A stretch of 64,000 nt of DNA from Tubulanus polymorphus (Eukaryota; Nemertea; Palaeonemertea; Tubulaniformes; Tubulanidae), in the NCBI RefSeq assembly GCF_964204645.1, contig NC_134034.1, positions 10,473,414 to 10,537,413 of the forward strand, read 5' to 3'. Of this stretch, positions 43,510 to 55,930 are shown piece after piece. A model generated the notes under the pieces. The model worked only from the letters and a program-made list of their open reading frames with translations, searched no databases and was not told where the DNA came from. Position 1 is the stretch's first letter; the number at the start of each line of letters is the position of its first letter. A program made the translations under genes and the position numbers.

Positions 43510-45315
43510 GGGGCCGATCCAGAGGCCAATTTTGAACCCATAAGGGCACTTCGATGTTCTCAAAAGGTGTACTCTCACATCTCTAAAGGGCACTTTGATG
43601 TCCCAAATTATCACACTGAATGCGCCGATTCTATTTGTAAACGAAATTAAAAACGACATTCGAAAAGATTTGATGAACGCGCACAAGTCTCAGAATTCCC
43701 GCTTAAATCCAACCAGGGCTTGGGCATTTTCCCGGGATTGCACCACATGTTTCTAGAGGACAGCTGTACCGATAAACACAACAAGTAGGATAGGATAAGC
43801 AGTCATCATCATCATAGTCACATGTTAACCACTAATAACAACTTCATGCTGTAATCATTCATAAATTACGATTAAATGAAAACAACGCCATTAACAAGAG
43901 CAGCAGTACTCTGTGTAGTGCTGACAACTGCTGACGGAATGTTTAGACCGTACGACCTAGTTCTAGAGACCCGTTCACCAGGACTGACTATTCCTGTGTT
44001 CATTCATTAAATTCCTGCGGCACAACGGCAGCGGGATACCGCGGTTATGTAACGCATTTTAACCCATTCCGGTCGGTAACGCGTTGAAAAAATGAACATC
44101 ACACGCGACTACGTTTATCATTGATGCCTGGTCACATGACGCGGCGTATGATCACAGTGGCCGATAAGTCATGTGATCATGACGCCATCTATATCTAGAG
44201 AAAAAAAACGTCCCAACTCTCTCGGAACATGATATCGCTGCCTTGCAGCTATTTTTATTCGATGATTTTCTTCGCGATTCATTCAGCCCCGGTCGAGAGA
44301 GACTTCACCGATTTGATAGAAGATATGATAATAAATGTTATTTATATATAGCGCAGGTATCCTATTTCCGACTGTTCAAACGCGCTCAACTTGCTCTACT
44401 CGACTTCGGGTGGGTGCAAATTAAGATACGGCGGAACTAGTTTATTTGACGGGAATCGACGGCGAGCGCCGCACTCCCTCGGGGGGTTTGGGACCCTCCC
44501 CAAGAAAACCGTTTAGACTCGAAGCGTTTTGAAGATATTTCCAGCCAATCTTAGCGAATATTTCATATACGACAAGCCACTAAAACACAAATGATTAAAA
44601 TGATTCATAAAGATCAAAGGGTTTTTAGAAGAGGGACTATTATTACGACGATCCCACACTATCTTCTTCGGAACATGACTGCGGATATTTCATGATTATC
44701 GGCGTTCATTCAAACCTCGGCTTTTTGATGAGTATGTATTGTTTATCGTCGGCGGTCCCAGCTGGGTTTTTGAGGCCCTGCTGAAATCCAGGCATATGCG
44801 CTATTACCGTTTGTAAACATGTATAGACGTGGAATGTTTTCGCAATCGCAGTTTTGAAATTCCGGGTCGAGGGATTTTCGAGGAACGGGCTTCGGGGAAT
44901 GCCCGGAAAACGGATTCAGGGAATTCCTGTTAGTGAATCATCGGGAATTCCCCCTCCCGAAAGGCGTCTGTCGCTCGCAGCTCTGATTCATAAGATCGAT
45001 GGTATCGCGTTTGTTGCTAGTCGAAGGTGGGGGAAAACGTGATTCAGGTTTTTCGAGACTTTCCTGACGACGACCCGGCGGGCGGTGGTCAGAAAAAAAT
45101 AGGAAATAAACCACGCGCGTTATCTACGCGAATTGCAAAACTGACTGAATGACCCGATGCCCCTGTTTCGAAGGCTGACCGGAACATTAGGCGAATCTAG
45201 TCACTTTCAGATGCGTTATTTTACGTTGTCCAAATTGTGATAGATTTCTGAAAAAAAAGAACGTTTTGAATGATTGCGAACAATGAATTAGATGTCGTTT
45301 CTAGGTGATTTCAGT
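43510..45315. other. No gene seen
   Basis: Mixed AT-rich sequence with an inverted SINE 3' fragment at 44320-44412 (TTATATATAGCGCAGGTATC) and short duplications such as AAAGGGCACTTTGATGT. Frames here are short and unrecognised. Confidence 0.5.
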
Positions 45316-45319
45316 TCCT

Positions 45320-45374
45320 ACACATCCATCTATCCGTCTGTCTATCTATCTGTCTGTCTGTCGGTCTGTCTGTA

Positions 45375-45417
<43 letters not shown>

Positions 45418-45445
45418 TTGTCTGTCTATCTGTCTGTTTGTTGTC
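45320..45445. repeat. TCTG/TCTA microsatellite
   Basis: An impure tetranucleotide run of about 125 bp. The cysteine-leucine-serine frame through it is an artefact. Confidence 0.93.
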
Positions 45446-45608
45446 AGCGTCGTATGAAATATTGATGAGTCATCGCGTTGCAGACTCTCGACGACGATCA
45501 ACAGTTTTCCAATTCCGACGACGACGACGAGAGAAAAAAAAAACTCGACAAAAATTGGTTTATTGTAATCGATGTCGCTTTCGTGTGAGGGAGGGCGCCA
45601 TTGTGAAC

Positions 45609-46140
45609 CTAAAGCAGCACTCAGGTCGCCCTACGACGCGACGCAACTGAAGACCACGAGTTGTAACCGCGCTCAGGTCGCTTACAACTAGAACTAGAAG
45701 CGACCGGCAGCAACGGGATTGAAACGTTCAACGCTAATCAGTGCGCGCTCAGGTCGCCCTACGACCGTCGCTGCAATGCGCGATTCAATTGATCATGTGA
45801 TCTGTTCAAAATGGCGCCGCCCATGTTCAATTGATCATGTGATCTGTTCAAAATGACTATAGTACTTCCCTACAACGCGGAAATCAGTTGCAGTAGCGCT
45901 CAGGTCGACAAAAACGCTGTACAACTAGTGGTAGTCGCTGCGACGCGTTGCTGAAAGTTCAACATGTTCAACTCATAGCGACTGGCAGTTTTTGCGTCGC
46001 CGACCCGTCGCTGTCAGTTGTAGACGCGCTCAGGTCGCTGCGACTGGGAAAAAACCAGTCGCTGACGATCGCTGCCAGTTGCTCGAACCAGTCGCTTCTA
46101 GTTGTAGTTGCAGTTGTAAGGGCGACCTGAGTGCCCCTTA
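45609..46140. mobile_element. GTCGC-rich foldback element
   Basis: Ends read GCACTCAGGTCGCCCTACGA and the inverse GGGCGACCTGAGTGCCCC. The interior is full of GTCGC, CGACT and CGCTCAGGTCG. It contains a tandem duplication of TTGATCATGTGATCTGTTCA at 45789-45855. Comparable in build to 2292-2595. Confidence 0.7.
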
Positions 46141-46189
46141 AAACCCAGTGTTCTACACAACACGTTTTAGAGGGGTGGCCATCATTTTT

Positions 46190-46430
46190 ACATCCGCCCC
46201 TCTGAAACCCCCCCCCCCCTATAAAATAACTGCTGCCCCTACCAGAGAGTGGATGTCAATATTTTATCAATTCTGATCATTGCTTTAAAATGTAATGAGC
46301 AAATGTGAAAAATAGAAGATTACACAAAAATGACGCTCAAATTTTCTGTATATTTTTGGGGGGGAGGGGGGGTCGAAAGCTACTTCAGCAGCCACGATGT
46401 CATACACTAAACAATGAATGCCGCCTGTTT
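46190..46430. repeat. Dispersed repeat, copy of the 1500-1990 unit
   Basis: Shares CTGCTGCCCCTACCAGAG, TGGATGTCAATATT, AAAATAGAAGATTACACAAA and a G-run before GAAAGC with the RAB18 intron copies. Confidence 0.7.
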
Positions 46431-47235
46431 AGATTTCCAAAATATTGAGAACACTGAGACCCTAGGTCTGTTGTTATGCGATCGCAGCTGTAGGGTTCAA
46501 GGTGGATCTAGGATTCATTGAAGGGCGCTGGACCTAAAAATCGTAATGCATATTTATGTGAAAACAGCGGATTTGGCAGCGCGAAACGGAGATTCCGGTG
46601 GCTCTCCAACACTAAAGGACAAAAAGGAGCTCTTCTGGAGCTTATCAAGGGCAGGCCCTTTCCGATTAATTTTGATCGGTCTTTTAAAAAATGTTCTTCG
46701 TTTTTTGTACAGGGCTTTTTCAAGGGCGAAATATTCGAATTCCGAAAAGGGCAGACGCTGTCCTCGCGTGGAGTGAATCCACCCTCGGCGCGTTTACCTG
46801 GGCAACCAATCTCTCTGTTGAGACAACATATGCAGCGATTATCTCGATTATCTTTATCTCCGCTCGTGCGCGCGCGTACTGCGCGAGATTTTTTCTAAGA
46901 TCGCCGGGTCGGTTACCGTCTGACCTATTTGACTGCAGACATTGTAGGCAAGCGGGTAACAGCGGGAGGGAGACAGTTACCTTGACACGGTTTTACCTTG
47001 ACGTGGTTTTTTTCTCATTTCTAGCGCGAGCTCTTCAGAGGTGTCTGTGTGTGCAGTGGTGTAGTCGTATCAGGGCCTCAGCGAGCTTATCATTTGATTT
47101 TAATTTTAGATAGATTGCTTAGCGATGAACTAATATCAATTATTAGTTACGAATTGAGTATAAATCGGACCCAGTTCGGTAAATATAAAATCCCACAATC
47201 ATTGAAAGACCCCAAATAACCCGAACTAAATTACT
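46430..47235. other. No gene seen
   Basis: GC-richer stretch with unrecognised frames on both strands (46508-46898 and 46691-47113). None shows a domain, and they overlap each other. Confidence 0.4.
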
Positions 47236-47239
47236 AAAA

Positions 47240-47475
47240 ATATTTCAGGGTGGTTCTTACCGCCCTTTTACAGTCATCGCCCCTCCTCCCACTCTACAGG
47301 TGAAAGCGGAACCCGGGCGCAGATTGGGTCATCGCCCCCTCCTCCCACTCTACGGGAGACATTGGAACCCGGGCACAGATTGGGTCATCACCCCCTCCTC
47401 CCACTCTACGGGTGACTGCGGAATCTGGGCGCAGATTGGGCCATCACCCCCTCCCCCCACTCTACAGAGAATTAA
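47240..47475. repeat. Tandem repeat, about 60-bp unit, 4 copies
   Basis: The unit contains CATCGCCCCCTCCTCCCACT, CTACGGG and GGCGCAGATTGGG. Confidence 0.85.
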
Positions 47476-48309
47476 GATTCCCACCGATAACGATGTACTG
47501 GCGTCAAATAGACAGTAATAGTTCAGCGCAGACGCAGCATTGTTCTGAAGCATAATCGTTTATTGTTCGTTAAGAATTAATAATTAATCGTTCTGTCTCT
47601 TATTCTCTCCTTATCAAAGAATATACAATATTATGTATGTATGATTCGTATGCTTGTTATTAGAAGTACATTCAAACTCGCGGTGTAAAAGGTGAATTTA
47701 ATGTTTGTGACGCTTTAAAAGCATATACTATGAGTTTCTCTTGACTCTTGCTTGTATTGTTTTGAGCTTTCCGTCGTCTGTATTGGATGAACTAACCAGC
47801 CGGCAACCGTTGGGCAGTTAGGCCAGCGACAAACTTCGTCCATAAGGGGATGTGCTGCATATGATAACCTTTTCGCTGAAATTGAAGAAATCTAGGTATC
47901 CCGTAATGGCCCGGTATATCTCCCCCTCCCCAACCTCCGTAATGGCCCGGAATATCCCTGGTAGATCAATGCTTGAAGGTACAAGTTCAAGTTCAAGTTC
48001 AAGTTTTTTTATTCATTATAATCACATGACATGATCGTCAATGAACAGCGGATTAGAAGAAAACAATAGGACACCCTGACTGACCAGTGTTATCACATTG
48101 ACCACTGCTGATTCTTGCTGATATTGTGATATTGCGGGATGTGTATACTCAGAGAGTTTATGAGAGGAGAGTGGAGCCAGCTGTGGCAGAGTAGATTGCT
48201 GGATCGGTAACCTTCAACCAGCTTGAACTTTATGTAAACTGAAGTACTGTGTTTACCCCGTTTCGGTTTGAACTCCAGCTCTTCCTGCTCTTCCTGCTGT
48301 ACTCTCACA

Positions 48310-48500
48310 CTCAGTGGGGAAGGACCTCTCTGCAGGGATGGGAAGGACCTCTCTGCTGGGATGGGAAGGACCTCTCTGCTGGGATGGGAAGGACCTCTCT
48401 GCTGGGATGGGAAGGACCTCTCTGCTGGGATGGGAAGGACCTCTCTGCTGGGAAGGGAAGGACCTCTCTGCTGGGATGGGAAGGACCTCTCTGTCTCTGC
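48310..48500. repeat. Minisatellite, 23-bp unit, about 8 copies
   Basis: The unit GGGATGGGAAGGACCTCTCT plus GCT is nearly uniform. Frames on both strands through it are artefacts. Confidence 0.93.
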
Positions 48501-48929
48501 TGGTAGAGGAAGGAAGGTACTCTACTGGGAGGTGAAGGCAGTGCTGACTATAATGTAAACACTGTTGTTTTAAGTACATCCATCAATTGTTTTCATTTCA
48601 TTCCATATAGAAATGTTGCCATGGTAACCGCTTATTATCACGCTGCAGAGTTCACGAACACTGTTGCCCGGGTTGTCAGTGAGAGGAGGGAGGCTGGCGG
48701 GAGGATGGAGTGCATGCTTCTGTCGAGGTCATAAGCAGTACATCCTGGTTGTAAACAACTGATGACACATGCGCATGAATCAATTTCCCAATTACATTTT
48801 TAGCGATTCTTCATAAAATTTAACTTTTTTTTTAATCGATTCCTCAAAATTTTAAATTTGTTTACTATTCCTCATAGAATATGATCATAGATGCTTGAAT
48901 CACTTAAGAAGGGTGAAGCAACGGAAATA

Positions 48930-49165
48930 AGGGTCAGCTCGGGGAATTTTTCTTTTCTTTAAAAAAGTCAGGGAATAGTCGCTGAATTTTGAAAAAAAAA
49001 ATGAGGGAAATGTGTTGAGATTGCTCAATCGCGCGTTAAATCAAACAGTTTCCGTCTATGTTGTTTACGTATCTGACTGTGTTAATTGATCGGACTCTTA
49101 GCAGATCCATGGACTCTGCAATGTAGAGTCCATGGTAGATCGAGTCAGGGAAAACAACGTAGCGT
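48930..49165. mobile_element. CAGGGTGGCCAC-family element, partial
   Basis: Carries the family core (GACTGTGTTAATTGATCGGA, GTCAGGGAAAACAACGT), with a small local hairpin AGATCCATGGACTCTGCA and its inverse at 49098-49140 inserted in the core. Confidence 0.6.
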
Positions 49166-49435
49166 GCAAACGATGTTAAAAGTTCATGCGATCGTGTAGA
49201 TGAACCGGCGACGCACGCGCGCGTGCGGGGACGTGGTGAACGTTCTGAACGTTATATCGAACGCGCAGTACGTTCACACGTACCGCATCAGCTCGGTAAT
49301 CATCGAACGAGCAAATGGGAAAAAATCAAATCATCTCTGATCTATTTATGGTTGTCGCGAGCAACGACAACAATGACGACAGTTGTGGGAGTGTTCGGGA
49401 GGGGAAGAAATCAATAAAATTGAAATATATCCGGC

Positions 49436-49437
49436 AG

Positions 49438-49468
<31 letters not shown>

Positions 49469-49470
49469 GG
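49436..49470. repeat. AGC trinucleotide microsatellite
   Basis: A run of about eleven AGC/GCA triplets in sequence without coding support. Confidence 0.93.
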
Positions 49471-49549
49471 AGATGAGAGAGGAGTGTACTCATACAGTAA
49501 GGAGTGTCTTGGCTCCTTTTTGTAGAATATATCCGGTTTATTATCTGTG

Positions 49550-50005
49550 GACTCTGTTCCACAGTTTTAGACCCAGTTCCACAGTTCAGGACCCAGTTAT
49601 TTAGTTCTGAATGTTACCACTGTTCTGTACCGGGTTCCTCAGTTCTGAGCCCAATTCGCTGTTTTGATCTCAATTCAACAGTTCAGGACCCCCAGTTCAA
49701 CAGTTCATTACCAAGTCCCTCAATTCAGGATCCTGTTCCACAGTTCTGTACCTGGTTCCGCAATTCAGGATCCACTTCCACAGTTCTTAAACATGTTTCC
49801 ACAGTTTCAGTTTTGGACCTAACTCCTCAGTTTCATACATAGTTCCACAGTTCTACTGTTCCACTGGTCCATAGTCTGTTCCAGGTCCTGGTTCAGTATA
49901 GGGCCCAGTTCCACAGTTCAGCACTCAGTTCCACAGTTCAGGAATCAGTTCCACAGTTCTAGACCAGGTTCCTCAGTTCAGGACCCAGTTCCACATTGCA
50001 GGACC
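49550..50005. repeat. Degenerate minisatellite of a CCCAGTTCCACAGTTC unit
   Basis: About twenty short, uneven copies of a 19-22-bp unit (AGTTCCACAGTTCAGGACCC). It shares the CCAGTTCCACAG core with the 39-bp arrays at 9245-9765 and 52775-52920. Confidence 0.85.
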
Positions 50006-50639
50006 CTGTAAATGGGTTGAAATCAAATTCAAATCAAATTTTGAAGTTTTGGTTTCCACGATGACACGACAACAATGAGATGACTAGGTAACCACGGCGA
50101 CTGTTGCAATAATGTTGAACAATCGTCAGCTGATAATTATACATCACCGTACAGAGATGATTCATTCACTGATACCGCTGCGGTGGTTGATTCAAAGAAT
50201 TATTGCGCAAAAACAAGAAACACTCAAAAACATCTTGATATTTTTTTTTCCTCTAGTTAACTATGAAGCGCCGGTCCGACGTTGTCTGGTTTCATTCATT
50301 TGTTTGTTTTATACTCCCACATCCTGGATTACCACGGAAATTGCATGACCTCAATTTTTAAACGCTACATTAACCATTACCGCTCAGATCGGATTCACGC
50401 TTCCTGCTTCCCGGAATTGATTCCTGGATCTAGGTTCGAAATAATGTCGATCCAGTTTCACTGTTGAGACTTGAGTAAACTCGAAAAAAAACTTCATTTT
50501 CAAAAGTTTCGAGTTAACCTGGTTTTTTAGCTGCCTTCGGCCCATAAAGATCTCACTTCATCCAAATTGAAATCGGAATATGCAGATTGAAAAGTGCAAC
50601 CATTTTGGCAAAATTCAATGATTTATTGCTAAAATTCAA

Positions 50640-50750
50640 CAGTTATGTCGTTATTCATTGACGATGTTGCCAAAATTCAACGGTTTTGCCTAAATTCAGT
50701 AATTTTGCCTAAATGCAACGATTTTGCCTAAATTCAAGGATTTTGAGGCC
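50640..50750. repeat. Short tandem repeat of TTTTGCCTAAATTCAA
   Basis: Four to five copies of a 20-bp unit in AT-rich sequence. Confidence 0.75.
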
Positions 50751-51700
50751 GAAGCTTTCGACAGGGAGTGTTGAATCAGTCATTCATATAACTGTGAATA
50801 TGTACAGAAAACCAGGGCGACAGTTTATATACTAAGCGATAAAAAAGTTTAAATGGGTTTGTGAGCTTTGAATGCATGGTCTCTCTTTCATCTATCTCCT
50901 GGAAAATCATGAACGAATTTCGGATATTGCGAAATGTGTACGCACGCGCGCATCCTAGTAGAAATTTTGAAATTGAGGAGTGTATGGTGACCTGTACAAT
51001 TGGACCTGACCATTATTCGAAAATAGGGAGTTTGGGTTACCTATGTAGACTTAGCTCTAGAAAGCAGTCGATACTAAACCAATCTCTCCCCCCTCCGCCT
51101 AACTTGATGCTTATTTCATTCATATCGATAAATGAATGAAAAACCGCAAGATCCTAATTAGCACTACTCAATACTACCGCTAGAGTACTCTTAAAACTTA
51201 TGAGGTGCAAGTATCAACCCTTGTTTGACCCCCCGAATTTGGTAAGATTTGTCGGGATTTAGTTCCCGAAAATGTGGAAACGGTTTACGCAAAAATATGG
51301 AACTAGTTTCCACATTTCCACACTGTCATGAGCTCTCGGAATATGAACTGATTTCAATTAACGGTGGAATTGTAAATGGATCCCATTCCGTGATTAACTT
51401 CGACATCGGGAGTCGTAGTTGAAATTTAGCCGATCTCCGTGGAGACGAATTTCAACTCCCAGTCAAATGTATCGATGAACAATAGTTGGGCGAAAAGTGG
51501 TCAATGGTAGCAAACATTCCCACGGGAAAAACTGTCAACGGCCTGGAGAACGTGGGGGGGGGGGGTGGTTTAACACAGGAAAACAGGTTTTCGACTGTTA
51601 ACGTTTATGCTCCAAACGAGAATGACCATGTTTTCATTCGCAAAACGCCTCCGACCACAAACAAGTTTAACTTCACCATCTTTACAGTCGGTATCATCAA
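50750..51700. other. No gene seen
   Basis: AT-rich, with a G run at 51555. Unrecognised frames only. Confidence 0.45.
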
Positions 51701-51709
51701 TTATGAGCT

Positions 51710-51870
51710 TTCGATTATAATAATGATAATGATAATTGACATTTATCCTAACCAGAGTGAGTTCAGGTGCGCTCCTAATTTGGTATTATTACCCCCCCCC
51801 CCCTCAGCCTATAAATCTATTCCATGTATCAGTCATCTTTTCCCTGGGGAGAAGTGGAACGGAACCAAAT
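51710..51870 (-). mobile_element. SINE 3' part, inverted
   Basis: GACATTTATCC, TGGTATTATTACCCCC, CCATGTATCAGTCATCTTTT and CCCTGGGGAGA match the inverted 3' half of the SINE at 4111-4433. Confidence 0.7.
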
Positions 51871-52114
51871 TTCCAATTATGTACTTCGATTTAAAAATAT
51901 TCTGTTAACTCGACCGCCGATCACCGATCACACGACTATATCTGTACTTCGATTTCCGATTTCGAAATCAAACCCCCTGTTTCGCTCCCGGCAGGTGTGG
52001 TGGGTCTGTAAGGGACACTCAATCGAAAAATCAAACGAAATTTACCGACCAAATAAATACCGGGGACAATCCCTATTTTAAGATCAAAAAAACATCCGAT
52101 CAGGAGTCATCAGA

Positions 52115-52258
52115 CCAGTGGCCAGTTGCACAGTTGTGACTTAAGTCCAAAAGTGGTCTTAAATCTTAAGAGTGGTGTTAAATTGTTGGATTAGCTATAG
52201 AACTAAGTTGGTCTTAGACCGGTCTTAAGTCTAAGCCATGACTATGCAACCGGCCCCA
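52115..52258. mobile_element. CTTAGAC-family MITE
   Basis: Runs from GGCCAGTTGCACAGTTGTGA to ATGCAACCGGCCCC with inverted GTCTTAAATCTTAAGA and CTTAAGTCTAAGCC motifs. A SINE fragment abuts its right end. Confidence 0.75.
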
Positions 52259-52385
52259 GGTATCCATTTACTTCAGGGTGGAGGGAGGCAATGAGGATTA
52301 GCGTCTAGCCCGAGGACACTACGGGATTCGAACCGACGACCTGGCTTCCAAGAGTCTAGCGCTCTAACCACTTGCGCGCAGCTTG
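52255..52385 (-). mobile_element. SINE 5' half, inverted
   Basis: The inverted tRNA-like head (GGATTCGAACCGACGACCTG, CTCTAACCACTTGCGCGCAG) and core (GGCAATGAGGATTAGCGTC) match 4111-4230. Confidence 0.75.
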
Positions 52386-52774
52386 TCATGATTTCCGATC
52401 ATCGGTTCGGTTTTCGGTCGACCGCTGCAGACGGAGTTTACCGGTGATCGCGGTGATGATGATGATGAAGTCAGTCGTGGGAACGCGGTAGTTTCAGGTA
52501 GCGTGGGAACACCACACGACGCGACTGCGTTTTTTCTATTGATCGTTGGATTATAGTCGAGTGTTTGTGTACCACGCGTTGTCGAGCGTTTGTGGTTTTG
52601 TATAATCTATCTATGATTGCGTTCGTTGTAAATATCGCCTTGCGCTCTGGGTTTGTCATCGGGACCCGTCTCGTTTTTATCCCGGGTTTATCCCGGATAT
52701 TGTTCACGCAAGAATTCGATTTATACTTATACTTAAAATTTAGGTGTTGAAAATCTGAAATTCTGACCATCAGC

Positions 52775-52920
52775 CAAGATTCAGTTCCACAGTTGTGTGG
52801 GTTCGATTTGACTCTGAACTCAGTTCCACAGTTGTGTGGGTTCGATTTGACTCTGGACCCAGTTCCACAGTTGTGTGTGTTAAATTTGACTACAGATCCA
52901 GTTCCACAGTTGTGAGGGTT
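52775..52920. repeat. Minisatellite, second locus of the 39-bp unit
   Basis: Three to four copies of AGTTCCACAGTTGTGTGGGT with GATTTGACTCTGGACCC, the same unit as at 9245-9765, 43 kb away. Confidence 0.9.
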
Positions 52921-53030
52921 TCCGAAATTGTGCATACGTTAGTTTAACTCCCAGAAGTTCGAAGACATTTTTTAGAAATCTAATTTTTACCGGGCAAATT
53001 CTCTCATAAGACTTTGCGAGCTCCATCTGT

Positions 53031-53333
53031 TTAACCCTTTCAGTGCTGCTTTTAGTGCTGACTCTAATAAATACCTTATAGTGCTGGAGATAACTTGAAC
53101 ATTTTGAATAATTCCACCCTAGTGTGTTAAATAACATCAATAGCACTATAGTGCATCTACACTGCGGTGCGGTGTATCGTTAGTTACTAATATTTCACTA
53201 TGTTTGACAGGTGCTGCCATCTTTCGATAGAGATGAAAACTAATTACATCAATACACCGCAGTGCGGTGTACTAACAAAATCCATCACCGATTCATACAC
53301 CGCAGTGCGGTGTAGACGCGCTGAAAGGGTTAA
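53031..53333. mobile_element. TTAA-flanked MITE, inverted full copy
   Basis: TTAACCCTTTCAGTGC at the left, GCTGAAAGGGTTAA at the right, TTAA on both sides, with three CACCGCAGTGCGGTG-type palindromes inside. Confidence 0.9.
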
Positions 53334-53372
53334 TGTATTGCAGATAAATGGAGAACATTACACTAGTCGTAA

Positions 53373-53548
53373 TTACGCGGCGTCGTTTATGTAAGATTTG
53401 ATATATCGAATGCCATTAGTTTTTTCGCATTCCGTCGCGCGCTGCAGGAAATCGTATATTTTCTCGTCGTCAGTTTCAAGGACGTCGTCGCCGTGCGATC
53501 GACTGTCGCTGTACACGGGAATCGTCATGTATTGCGTGCGAACAATGC
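53373..53548 (-). CDS. Candidate terminal coding exon, unrecognised
   Basis: On the minus strand an AG (53549-53550) opens a frame reading IVRTQYMTIPVYSDSRSHGD, then DDEKIYDFLQRATECE and IRYIKSYIND, ending in TAA at 53373. Residue use looks protein-like and the region is richer in CpG than its flanks. No family is recognised and no partner exon was found. A chance frame of this length is possible. Confidence 0.25.
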
Positions 53549-53677
53549 CTCATGATAGAAACGGCTCGCGCAATTTTCAACGGCGGTTGTTTTTTTTCCA
53601 CGAATGGAATTTTTATCGTCGATACGTGAAAAAAACGAAACCGGCCTATTATCCATAGCCTTAACTTCACTGTATAG

Positions 53678-53752
53678 ACCCTTCCGGGATTTGAACCGGG
53701 GTTTCGAGCGTGCTAAGCCGGTGTCTTACCGACTTGGCCACTGAGTCAGGGT
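53678..53752 (-). pseudogene. tRNA-Ala(AGC)-like pseudogene
   Basis: A 75-bp cloverleaf-like sequence with loop TTAGCAC (AGC) and T-loop TTCAAAT. The acceptor stem has two mismatches, and the anticodon and T stems one each. It is probably a decayed tRNA or SINE head. It sits at the edge of the minisatellite at 53745-54110. Confidence 0.5.
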
Positions 53753-54110
53753 GATTGGATGTATTGATTTTGTTAGTTTGTCTTGTCAGTGTGGTGACCG
53801 GTCGGGTGTTGCTGGTGACCGGTCAGACTAGGTGACTGGTTGCGGAGTCGGGGTGATTAGATGTATTGAGTTTGTTAGTTTGTCTGGCCAGTGTGGCGAG
53901 CGGTCAGGTGTTGCTGGTGACCAGTCAGACTAGGTGACTGGTTGCGGAGTCGGGGTGATTAGATGTATTGAGTTTGTAAGTTTGTCTGGCCAGTGTGGTG
54001 ACCAGTCAGGTGTGGCTGGTGACCAGTCAGACTAGGTGACTGGTTGCGGAGTCGGGTGATTAGATGTATTGAGTTTGTTAGTTTGTCTGGTCAGGTGTGG
54101 CTGGCTTGTC
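53745..54110. repeat. Minisatellite, about 110-bp unit, 3-4 copies
   Basis: The unit includes GGGTGATTAGATGTATTGAG, TTTGTTAGTTTGTCTGGCCA and GACCAGTCAGACTAGGTGAC. Confidence 0.88.
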
Positions 54111-54183
54111 ATATCGATATAAAAAACTCTGTAACAAATATCAGCGATGAACTTCAAAAATTTAGCGGTTCAATGGACAATCT

Positions 54184-54335
54184 AAAATAATAATAATAAT
54201 AATAATTGACATTTATATAGCGCAGGTATCCAAACTAGAGTCTGTTCAAATGCGCTCCAAACTTGGTATTATTACCCCCAGCCTATAACTATTCCATGTA
54301 TCAGTCATCTTTCCCTGGGGAGAGGTAACCTGACT
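54184..54335 (-). mobile_element. SINE 3' half, inverted
   Basis: An AAT run, TTTATATAGCGCAGGTATCC, TTGGTATTATTACCCCCAGC and CCATGTATCAGTCATCTTTC; clear copy of the window's SINE in reverse. Confidence 0.8.
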
Positions 54336-54339
54336 GCCA

Positions 54340-55680
54340 TTACTAATTAAGAGCGGTAACAACACTCTACTGAACGCTCAATTATTACCGAAATCATCAA
54401 AACACTCTCGAAAACAGAATGATTTCTCATCCAATTTCAACCGAACTACCATTTACGATGTCAAATTGTGGTGAAAGCTAATACAGAGGGAGGCACCGAG
54501 GTATTGTCGGTTCTGACAATATTTCGCTAGCTGGTAAATCGGCATTATCCTCGAGGCTTCCGACGAAAGATGATTTACAACTTCCTAGTTGTAATCGCTC
54601 GTTCTATGTCGAACAATTCGTACACAACATAATCATGTTCGACATATTTTAGTTTTTCATTTCGGCGACATAGAATTTCCGGGTATCGGCAATTTCCGTC
54701 TATCGAAGCAAGTTGTTTGTCGTTCGTTCGATCATGTAGCATCTCTGAACCTTACCTAACCATGTAAATTCACGGCTGTATATTAGAACCTGCCAAAAAT
54801 TCAGCAATTGGCCGTAGCAATCGGAAAATCGCTTCGAAACCTTCTCTCATTTCTGCTGAGTTTAAAAGTTGACCCGACCAGTCGCCGATCAACCCTGTAC
54901 ATTAATCTTTTTTCAAATCATGATTAAGCCGACCATAATTACAGACGCGGCATTAATAGAAATGAACTGATGACTGATTTCTTTTGGGGGAGGGTGGTGG
55001 TATATCCTACAAGCTACGCTTTTTTATATCTTCCCCTTCTGATAAATTATGTCGATTTATGCGTAATTTGTGCAAAAACATCATAATTTATAGATTTTAT
55101 ATTATTCGTTATAAATTGCTATGATCTTCAGAAAATAAACAAACAAATAGAAATGAAAAATTTGATTGCACTTAACAAAAGTGACCCGGCCGATCGGGAG
55201 AAACAAGGTTTCATTTCATTTTGGCTTTATATGTTGTCAGATTGTTGATGCGCACCCCACCCCCCCCCCCCTTCACTCCCTGAACCGGATGTACTAAGTT
55301 CCGGGTTGTGCGTATTGAATCATCTCGGGAGAGGTGACCTGACAATTCACGCGTTAGTCAACAAGAACTAGAACATCGGACAATAGTTACCTGTTGACCC
55401 AGTCTATCGAACAAACCTTTCCTCTTGATCAGCTGATAACGCGGTTTTACAAATCGGAATAAATAAATCTTTTCTTCACGAGAGGAGGTCTTAAAATTGT
55501 TGCTCATCATCGTAAAATTCGAATTCCGGTAAAGGGATTTATTTCAGGCCGGCCATGTACGAATATATTGCTTTGGGCAATATCGGAGGTATTTTTTAAG
55601 GGAATTCAATCTTCGTTTGCCTTTGCGTCCCTACGCTCAGGATCCAGCATCGCGGAGTTCGAGTAAAATATGACCGTTAA
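54340..55680. other. No gene seen; dispersed repeat present
   Basis: Contains copies of a GAAATGAACTGATTACAAAT / TGACCCGGCCGATCGGGAG repeat (near 54865, 54960 and 55145-55215) also found near 37620, 39445 and 56507-56580. Confidence 0.5.
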
Positions 55681-55689
55681 ATCGGATTC

Positions 55690-55930
55690 GATTTAAAGAG
55701 GAAAATTAGATTCTTTCGAGGTGGTCCTTACCGTGCTCGGACTAGTCGGCGGAATAGTGCACTTTTTTGAGACGGTCCCTGCCGTGCTTGATGTCATTTT
55801 GAGTCGGTCCCCGCAGCGTTCGGAGTCAGCAGACGACGGATGCCTTTTTGAAACAGTCCCCGCGAAGAAGCTCACAGTCTTTTGAGGTGGTCCCCACGGT
55901 GTTCGGAGTCAGCAGACGGATTCTCTTGAA
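55690..55930. repeat. Degenerate tandem repeat, about 55-bp unit
   Basis: Four diverged copies of TTTGAGACGGTCCCTGCCGT and GTTCGGAGTCAGCAGACG. Confidence 0.7.

Noticed and set aside
48249-48579. Four overlapping open frames rich in GKDLSAGMGRTS and its complement
   Set aside because: All derive from a 23-bp minisatellite; open in several frames on both strands, so not selected coding sequence.
49436-49470. Polyalanine or polycysteine coding from the AGC run
   Set aside because: Microsatellite in non-coding sequence; frames on both strands are equally open.
52471-52935. Minus-strand frame of 154 codons ending RYLKLPRSHD
   Set aside because: Its first third is the 39-bp minisatellite; the remainder has no recognised family and no convincing acceptor.
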